Origin: Trichostrongylus colubriformis | Taxonomy: Eukaryota; Nematoda; Chromadorea; Rhabditida; Trichostrongylidae | DNA: 64,000 nt | Assembly: GCA_963978905.1 (NCBI GenBank) | Contig: OZ022257.1 | Location: forward strand, 51,850,873 to 51,914,872 | Direction of reading: 5' to 3' | Shown here: piece by piece, positions 56,041-64,000 of the stretch | How the letters are laid out: every line of letters begins with the position of its first letter | Numbering within the stretch: the stretch's first letter is position 1 | Notes under the pieces: generated by a model | Database searches by the model: none | The model's input: only the letters and a program-made list of their open reading frames with translations | What the model was told of the DNA's origin: nothing | Made by a program: the position numbers and the translations under genes

Positions 56041-58957
56041 TATCAAAAATCAAAAAATATAAAAAAAGAGTACACGTTTCTCCTTCGACATGCTTTGAAT
56101 TATGAACGCTCTATTGGAAACTATTTCATTACTTTCCTTCCTAGTAATACGATAGGATTCACCTTATTCACAACCAGACATTGTGAATATGCTGGCTCTA
56201 AGTGAAGGCTATCGAAGGCGTTTTTATCGTATTTTGCTATGTCGTTAAAGCAGTAGTACACGTTGTGTGATCGTGCATGTGAGCACTTGAAGAAACGAGC
56301 GTGTCCTAAAATTAACGACCACTTTCACGGCGAGGATGTTAATGGAACGGACAACGACATAAGAAATTTATTCTCTATAAAAAACTTTGTCGTCAGCGTA
56401 TAGCAGTAAACGGGGTCTGGTGCGTACCTTTAGCGGCGATATCCGCGTAATCCAATTTGGTTCAGTTTTCTTCACCTCCTGATTGCAGTGTATATTGGAA
56501 GCCTCCTAGAAGGGTCCCTCTCCTCGGTTGTGACCTTCCTATCCTTTGTCGGCTCTACAAAGGAGGGGGGGGGGGTGTGGAACCCATTAATTTCGATTTC
56601 CACCCAGTTCGACGTCCTGTGACTGATTCTGTCATTTGAGTGCTCATCTCCTTCGTATGCCTCCTTGCTGCTAACAAATGCGACGAGGGAGCCCATCCAT
56701 GAGCTTCTCCCTGCATCAACCGATTTGATTTTTATTCAAGTATGTGCCAGTGAAACAGAAAATTCTCGTAGCTTTGCTCGGTGTGCGACGCAAGCTAGGA
56801 GTGCAGAATGTGGTTTAGTCCTGAAATATTACAATGTCCTACGTCTCACCTCAAGCTTAAAGATAGGGGTCATGTGGGTAATGGGAACTCCTAAAGTGTG
56901 TCACGCAAATGAAAGCTATGGGTCTGGAAGGACAGTATAAGACGGAATTTCCGATGAGAATGATTCTTCGGGCTTTATAAGAGCTGTCTTCTTCAAAAGC
57001 TGCCACTTGTTTTATGGCAGCCCGCCCCTTTTTCAGGGTGAGCAGCCCCTTTTGAGAATAAACGGGGTAAAGAGGGTATTATTTTTTCGGGTGACCGTTT
57101 CATTCGGTTGTTTCTTCACTTCCGTACTATTGAGCACATCTACCTTCATATTTGATGATCCTTCTGTATTCGGCCCGAATTACCCCTATCACTGCCTTTA
57201 ATGCACGGGAGTCGCTTCAGGACCCTACCGCATACAGCGTCTTAGTTCGAACGCATCATCACATATCGGATGCCGCTGTGCGAAAATTTCCTGTCGTGAC
57301 CTTTAGCCGTTTTAGCGGTTTTTGCGGCTTTTATTCCCATGGTATTTTGTTTTTTGATAATTTTCATGATTACACCGAATCCTCTGCAATCCTGTTAATC
57401 AGCTTTTTGAAGATGGTGTAGCGACGCTACTGGTTTCGGCTTCTAAAAAAACATGCTTTCTCATAAAGGCACCATTTCCACTTCCGGAAGTGGCATTCAG
57501 GCTTTCTCAAGCAAACACCTTATTCGATTAGTGTACGCTGGTGGTGTAGGCGGCGACGACTGTCGACAGCGGTGGAACTGGGCGCTAGCTAAGTGCTCGC
57601 AAAACAAGCTTATTTAATGGCTGTCGTGGTTCATTTTCGCGATCATCGTTTGTAGCGGCGAAGACTACACGCCTGACGAAGAATAATCTGTCTAATCGCG
57701 AGATGATTTGATGGGTGCTACGCTTTCATCCGATGAATTACTGTGACAAGCATCTGCCTGCTACATATTTTGCACAGTATCACCTGCTGCAGCATGAAGA
57801 GTGACGTCTGATTAATTGCCTCTACTGCAATTACAGTACTCTTACAGTAAACATCGCCTTCTTCCACAAATCTCGTTCTTTTTGAATCTACTTCTTCATA
57901 CTTTCCTCTGATTTTTTGCTCTGACCAGATGAGATCTTCCTGACACTGTGAGGTCAGAATTTTTTTCTGACTTTTACTCGTCTATATACGAGTACATTTC
58001 CTCGTCTTCGTAAATGGAATTATATGTAGCTCCTAACTGCTCCAGTAAACTTTTTTTTATCAATTTCTCATTAAGAAACCCAGGAATTTGCAGGGGCAAT
58101 AACGATTCATCAAATTATCTAGAGTAATCATTTTATTCGAAGTGTTTTCATTTGTCCAGAATCCTCTCTTACTGTAGTCTATCCGGCATTTCATAAATCC
58201 TTTTAATGGCTCTGGAATTTTCGTGCACAGCACAAAAATGGGCTGGACTCCATTCATAGCGATAGGCAGACAGTGCTAGACACCATTGAGTACGATCATA
58301 TTTCGGCTCGTTTGAAGGAAAAATGCACCGATTACTCCATCGCGACGATCATAAAACTCAGACCTCAAAATCCAAAAAGTTATTTATTTATTTATTGCAC
58401 GCATATGTAGGTGCGTTTTTACAATTGCATACGAAGTAAGCATGAAACATCCCAAACACCAGAGTGCGGTGCGGTCTACAGTCGAAGTCAAAAAGTATGA
58501 TTTCCTTTTTGGTTCATTGGAAGTTTTTGTGCATAGCTCGGTAAAAAAAAACACCAAGTTAGATACAAGCTATTCTATGACTTTCAGTAGTTCTTCGTGT
58601 GAGCCCGATTTGCCATCCATTTAATAGGAACTCTAATACAAATCACTTGTTCCGAATTTTACTCGAATATCTCTTTAACTCTCGCTGGACGCTTAATCGG
58701 GAAGTAGGTGGCCCAGTGACGACTGGCACCGATCTTAACCGCATGCTTGAGGGGAAATATGTCTGAGTAAATTGTTTCTGGCATGCAGACCATTCAATCT
58801 TTCTAGGATCGACGAGTTGCTGCCTGCGAGGTTAAAAGCAACGGAAGAATAAGTGATAGAAACTGACTCCCATTTCAAATAAGCCTGCAAGTCATGGTCG
58901 TGTGAAAATAGCGCTACGATTTTGGTCGGAATTCAAAAGCATAGCATAAGAAGCATA
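56041..58957. other. No gene recognised
   Basis: Run of 11 Gs at 56565-56575; TTTATTTATTTATT near 58382. Short unrecognised ORFs only. Confidence 0.45.
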
Positions 58958-59250
58958 AGGGCTGAGGAGGTGTAGTGACAGGTGGCGCACACACCACTCT
59001 CATGATGCGAAGGTCAAATCCCGCATCAACGCCCGCTCAGGTCAACCAAGCCTTCCATCCCTCCGGGGTAGACGAACTGGTACCAGACCCGCCTGAGAGG
59101 ATGAAAGCGCTGACTTGTACATCGGCTGGCGACCGCAAGTCATTGTATAGGACACATCACATTCTAGCACGATTCTGAATGGAACTAGAATGTGCGGCGC
59201 ATCCCACAGAAGGGGTTGATTAACGCCAAAAACTATCCTTTCAAGATGCA
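58958..59250 (+). mobile_element. SINE family F, near-full-length copy
   Basis: Box A-like GGTGTAGTGACAGGTGG and box B-like AGGTCAAATCC, CCATCCCTCCGGGG, CTGGTACCAGACC and GACTTGTACATCGGCTGGC. It ends AGAATGTGCGGCGCATCCC, GATTAACGCCAAAAAC and a short ATCCTTT tail. Collinear with 52172-52478. Confidence 0.82.
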
Positions 59251-60273
59251 TGGCATATCCCAAGGAGAGAATTAAAGGGGCCGATTGAGTCGTTAGGCAC
59301 ACATATACCTCTTTATATACCTCTTTATCTCCTTACAACCGAGCATCAAGGTTACTATGAAGTGCAGGGGATGATAGAGGCAAAGGCAGTGTGCCTGCCA
59401 ATATTTTGAAGTGCCAAAACGACTACTGAAATATTACTACAAATATGGCTGAACTTCCAAATTTCTGCTCTAAATTTTAAATTTACTCTCATTCTATGAT
59501 CAATATGTAGCTCATACCGAATAATGGGGCATCCAGAAGAAAATGGCCATCGCCAATTCTCCATGCGCTATTGGAGATGGTTTTTTCTGTTCTCCCTATA
59601 ATAGCGGTCCAGCGACCAAATCGCTCACTGCCCTTTATCTTCATGACGATGACATCCCGAAGAGGCTTTTTACCAAAGTGCTCTGACCCTGACCTGACTT
59701 TGAACAAGGATAAAGATGAACTTCACAAAACAGCCCGGAGCTGCCGTCCTTTACTGCGCGCTCATTGGATTGACGTCGCGGCGTTCAAAGAGAGAGAGAC
59801 GGATTTTTAGCGATCTCGATCTTATATCTGTCTAATGCATCTCATAAATTAACGACTCGATTTCCGGTCTCAACTCTCTTCTCTCACTATTCACCGTCAT
59901 CATCATCAGCGCCAATGCTTAGCCTTTTAATAACAATAGTGCTCCCTGAATTTAGTCTGAGGCCCCAGAATCCCATCGTCGGAAAAAATGATGGCCTAAT
60001 TCCTCAAACAATTCTGCTCTTACAGATAATTTGCTAGTGCCTCAAAAATATTTTAAATCCACTGAATAAAGGTATACAGTTTGATTTAAAACTACTGTTG
60101 CTTTCTTTAGAAGCTTTGTTGCCTGAGGATTAACGATATCGGTTTCTACTGCTATCGTATCAAATGATGAAGGTTTTAAAACGGCTGTTAATATCTTTGG
60201 GTTGTGCCATGGCTTCAACTTCCATTCAAATTCGTGTAGGTTTTTAGATGATCCCTGACCTAAGAATAATCCG
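59251..60273. other. No gene recognised
   Basis: Overlapping unrecognised ORFs on both strands (59489-59810). No splice-consistent coding chain. Confidence 0.45.
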
Positions 60274-60489
60274 AGTGCTATCTCTATGAGGGTAGGGTGG
60301 GGGGGGGGCATCTTGTGGAGTTGCTTATCTAAGCATCCTGGAGGGATTCTTGAGGGGTCAATTTGCACATTCAGGCGTATACTTTTGCCTAAGACTTCAT
60401 GGAGAAAAGAGAGGGTTCCTTTCTCTTCTTAAACTTAGGTAAAAATAATGTCCATAGTAGGATGCCCCCCCCATTGCGATAGCACCATA
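60274..60489. repeat. Foldback repeat H with G-run arms
   Basis: GTGCTATCTCTATGAGGG plus GGGGGGGGGGCATC at the left faces GATGCCCCCCCCATTGCGATAGCACC at the right (blocks of the same inverted design as 48661-48874). Confidence 0.6.
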
Positions 60490-61837
60490 ATTGGTCCTTG
60501 ATTCGCTAGGTATTCTGGAAGAGATGCCCATTAGCAACCAACCAACACAAATTTTTTTGTGAGATTCTAGCTGGCGTGAGCAAGATTTGTTCCTATTGAC
60601 CATGCAGGTATGATGTGGCGCTTTCAACTGCTGCGCTGTACTCACCCCTTTTGAGCCTGTGCAGAATATTGACTACGAAGTTCAAATCGTAGGGAACTAT
60701 CAAGTTTTCATACGGAGCACTGACATAACAGAGCTAGTCTCTTTGTGAAATGCCTTTCTTTGCTTTGCCTCTTTTCATTTGATTTTTTTAGTTATTTACT
60801 CATCTGTTTATTGATTGCTCATATTTCAGACGAGTGTAGATCCTTTTTCCTTCCAATCGCCTTTGCATATAAGCTTCATTCACTATCAGTTAGGCATTTC
60901 TGAAAAATGCACACAGTCTTTTGCCTTAGGAAATTCTGGCCATGTCTTTCTGTTTGGGTATATGCTGGTCTTTTTGGAATATTTTCCTGTGTCTTCCACA
61001 AAGCGCAATACGTAGCTGAAGTGCAAGTACTAAAACGGCAGGCGTATTTATACTGTCAACCGGTTTTTTTCCATTTTTGAATGAATTTCTAGTGTAAACT
61101 GTTTATTCTAAAGCAGATGGCCGACAGACACTCGCCGTCGATCGGTTTTCAAGATAGCGAAGCCCAAGAACTGAAAACATTTAGATGTCGTTCAGCCGCT
61201 GTCATGATGATTGATTGATCATTTCTGCTTTCGTGATAGCTCATTACTGAGGTCAAAGCTGTTTTTTTTGCCGGCAGAGCTAATGGACTGAACGCGATTT
61301 GTCCACGATGCTACAGCTTTTACTCTGGCTCTGTTAGAGCTGCCATTGAAACGTTTGAGCTTGGATGAATATAATAAGACACTGTCCTGGCCAAATGCAT
61401 TTGATGCCTCTGCGTTTCCAATACAAGTCAAACGCATGACCTATCTCTTATGAGTTACAGAAGTGCGAAGAAGTGTATTGTTTCAGCTGTCATTGGTTGA
61501 TATGGTTTAATAAGCGATAAATGGAAGTAGTCGAGTTGTTTCGGGATGCGCCATACATCAGTTCCCTTTTATGGTTCGCAGTAGGCCACCATATGTTGCC
61601 TGTGTTGCCTCTCAAATTCAAATGATCTTGAAATGAGTATTCCTCAATTTCGTGAAACTTCTGAATAACAACTCCTTGTCTCTCTCTTTCTCATTCTTGT
61701 TGGACGTCAATTCAAAGAAATGTTATATTTTTATCAAGTATTTTTTAAGTTATTTGTTACAGATTCGATAAATTCAAAGATTTGTCACTCAGAATGCTTG
61801 CGCAGTGCAACACGTATATCTATAACCATGCTCGTTT
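60490..61837. other. No firm gene; weak exon-like ORF
   Basis: After a CATATTTCAG acceptor, a frame at 60830-61015 is open and ends in TAG, reading DPFSFQSPLHISF. No partner exon, not recognised. GATGCGCCA at 61545. Confidence 0.3.
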
Positions 61838-62245
61838 TTCGTATCATCTTCAACAGCCCCACTTTCTAAATATGTACTGAACAATGTAAGACTTGCAAAA
61901 TATAATCAAAAAGACAACAGTCTTTTTGAGTATTCTGGAATAAATTTTGTAGGTCTCACAATTTTCCTTATTAAGATCAACAAGAGGCTTCGGGACAGAA
62001 CAATGCATAAGTCTCAATTTCATTTCTTCTTCAAGAGTCTCATTTTTATGTTCTCTGCAGAGGGGTGTTCATAAAAATTATTTTTTCCTGTCATCTTCAA
62101 CAGTCCCACTATTATTTCCTCTTCAAGACTCTCACTTTTATTTCCTCTTCTGAGGGGTATTCATAGAATTGTTTTCTTTCTTCGTATCATCTTCAACAGT
62201 CTCACTTTTATTTCTTCATCTGAGGGGTATTCATAAAATTGTGCT
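61838..62245 (+). repeat. Degenerate tandem repeat, TCATCTTCAACAG units
   Basis: Blocks TCATCTTCAACAG (about 61849, 62092, 62188), CTCACTTTTATTTC and GAGGGGTATTCATA (about 62061, 62153, 62221) recur in the same order, giving at least three units of roughly 70-95 bp. Confidence 0.75.
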
Positions 62246-63895
62246 AATAAGCAGTTTCCCGTCTTTGTTACTGTGATCACAATAGATTCAGAGGGTTTTT
62301 CGAGCGCAATCTTCGTCTCGGTGGTTGGTGCAAACAATTAAGTAGCCTAATTGATTACCCAGTAATGACCATTAGTGAAGCCTATAGCTTCGAGCAGGTC
62401 AAGTTACTTTACCAGAGTGAAATGAACCAAATGCAACTGAACAAATATAAATAAATATGTAATCACGTAAACAACTGTCGTGAATATATATGTAGTTTGG
62501 TATGTTTTACATAAATCTGAGAGGTTGTGAAGACATAAATCATCGAAGTTGGATAAGTAGTTCATCGGAAAACCCATAGCATTAGATAAAGGTCGTGATA
62601 CCAGTACCTGATACCACCTTCAGTCTTGAACTCTATGTGTGCTGTGTTTACATCATGTTTGACTTTCTTCGCAGTTCTTCTCCTTTTAAGTGCGGTACTT
62701 TTTACAAACATTTTCGTATTAAATTTATGGACGAAGAGTTGTAATAATTATCCACCATTGAATATCATTTTCTCCTTATTCTGTTGTCGTTTAAAAATTG
62801 AGAACTTCGAAAATAAGCGAGGTACGGGAATCTTTTTGCAGTTCGATTCAAGTGGAGCGCCACACGCGTTCTTGTTTCAACCATTGTTAGGCTCATCTAG
62901 GATATTTTTGAAAATTTTGCGGACCAATCGAAGGTGATGAGGGTGATTTTTCTTATATTGCAAAGTGTAATTTTTATAAATTTACCTACCCGCGAACAGC
63001 CACGATGGCCCATCGTGCGACGGGATATCAAAGGGTGCAAACATTAATGAGATCTTTAAACGTAACACCACATCACCGTCAATAGCAGAAAAGTGAACGA
63101 TAGCAGGAAGTTGTTTTTGTAGGAATTAAATTAAATTGTATCTGAGATGGAGTGCCTACTTGTATGATCATCTTATTTTGATGCATATGAAAGGACATTA
63201 CAAGCCTGTGGGATCGTGCTCCTCTACTGGTTTTGAGATTCTAAGACTTTTCAAAGAATGATAAGTCGAATACGTGTGCATTCCGCTACATTACAAAGTC
63301 CACGACTTGTTACCTTCAAAGCGTTTACGACTGCTTTACAGCATCGAGCGGCGGTCTTTCACTAACAGGTCCTAATTAATGTCACTTGGGGTGTCATAGC
63401 CATGTCTTTCGTGGTAATTGGCACAAGATGGTAAATCTGTCACAAAGTCTCTGTACGAGTACTGAAGCTGTAAATGCTGTTTCAAATGGTGGTTCTTTGA
63501 GAATGGCGGCTCGGTGAATTGCACTCCCGGGTGTTTTGTACTAAATCTAAAAGAGATTTCAGAGTTCTTCTTGAAGAATAGGGAACCCCCTGGTTCCTGC
63601 TTTCACATTTTATGTATCTAAGAATTTCACATTTTTTATACCTGCTCTTGGAGCTTTTATAATTTTTCGGTTACTTCTGCCAATTGATTTTAGTGTGTTC
63701 ATTGAATAGTTTCATCATTTTCAAAATGTTTTTTGATATAGTTGCAGTAACACAGAAGATGAACTAAATCTTTTATTCTACCTGCCATTTCCTTCGAAAG
63801 TTTTTGTTAGATACTTTTCAGGAATTTGGTCTTATTTATAATATACATATGTATTTAACTTTGACTGGTGTTTATGACGATGGCTAATTTCACAC
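62246..63895. other. No gene recognised
   Basis: ORF 62626-62937 (103 codons) is hydrophobic at its start and has no motif. No other support. Confidence 0.45.
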
Positions 63896-64000
63896 GCTGG
63901 CGAATCGCGACCATACACTTTCCGTTCCGGACGTGACATGGCCCCTACCATCTCCATGTCGGCGAGAGGTCCAGCCTCGATTTCTTGCCAATCCTTTCGA
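63896..64000 (-). CDS. Partial exon of a minus-strand gene at the window edge
   Basis: Read on the minus strand from the right edge, a frame is open and encodes DWQEIEAGPLADMEM, GAMSRPERKVYGRDSPA, then a GTGTGA donor. It is GC-richer than its AT-rich flank, with protein-like composition. It is cut by the window, so its start, acceptor and identity cannot be seen. Not recognised. Confidence 0.3.

Overview
The window is nuclear DNA of a nematode, most likely a strongylid or hookworm-like species. It is AT-rich, and genes are broken into many short exons by mostly 40-120 bp introns with TTTCAG-type acceptors and GTAAGT/GTGAGT donors. It contains tRNA-derived SINE-like repeats, TA-flanked mariner/Tc1-type elements and many foldback MITEs. 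The species assignment is inference; the eukaryotic, nematode-like architecture is seen directly.

One gene is well supported. At 92-7250 on the + strand lies an Enhancer-of-zeste histone H3K27 methyltransferase (EZH2 family; mes-2 in Caenorhabditis). I rebuilt 18 exons by hand. All splice phases agree and the model gives about 708 residues, probably lacking the extreme N-terminus. In order it has the N-terminal EZH region, the MCSS zinc cluster, a SANT2-like segment, the CXC zinc domain, the SET domain, and a basic tail on an exon reached over a 2.3 kb intron. Two features stand out. The SET residue aligned with human EZH2 Tyr641 is Phe. The stop codon of the short form overlaps the splice donor that leads to the long form.

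From 7.25 to about 63.9 kb I find no other convincing conserved gene. The region is a repeat landscape. It holds three two-ended copies of a GC-rich foldback family (A, 5.9-10.5 kb) and a 1,038 bp TA-flanked foldback (12.3-13.3 kb). A Tc1-like MITE lies at 15.9 kb, and hAT-like foldbacks with 8-10 bp target duplications lie at 17.1, 43.7 and 50.3 kb. Two SINE-like families are present: F at 20.3, 23.1, 28.5, 43.6, 45.0, 52.2 and 59.0 kb, and G at 15.0, 55.7 and 55.9 kb. A further foldback family (C) occurs at 26.6, 28.2, 36.8, 39.1 and 41.7 kb. A broken mariner lies at 33.7-35.0 kb, a 675 bp near-perfect hairpin element at 49.0 kb, and several tandem repeats elsewhere. Exon-like segments that might be remnants or parts of unrecognised genes lie near 13.5-13.9, 14.7, 22.2, 31.5, 41.2-41.6 (minus) and 63.9-64.0 kb (minus, running off the edge).

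The mes-2 product would act in the nucleus with the other PRC2 subunits to silence chromatin. The rest of the window is mainly selfish DNA, with repeats also lying inside the last mes-2 intron.
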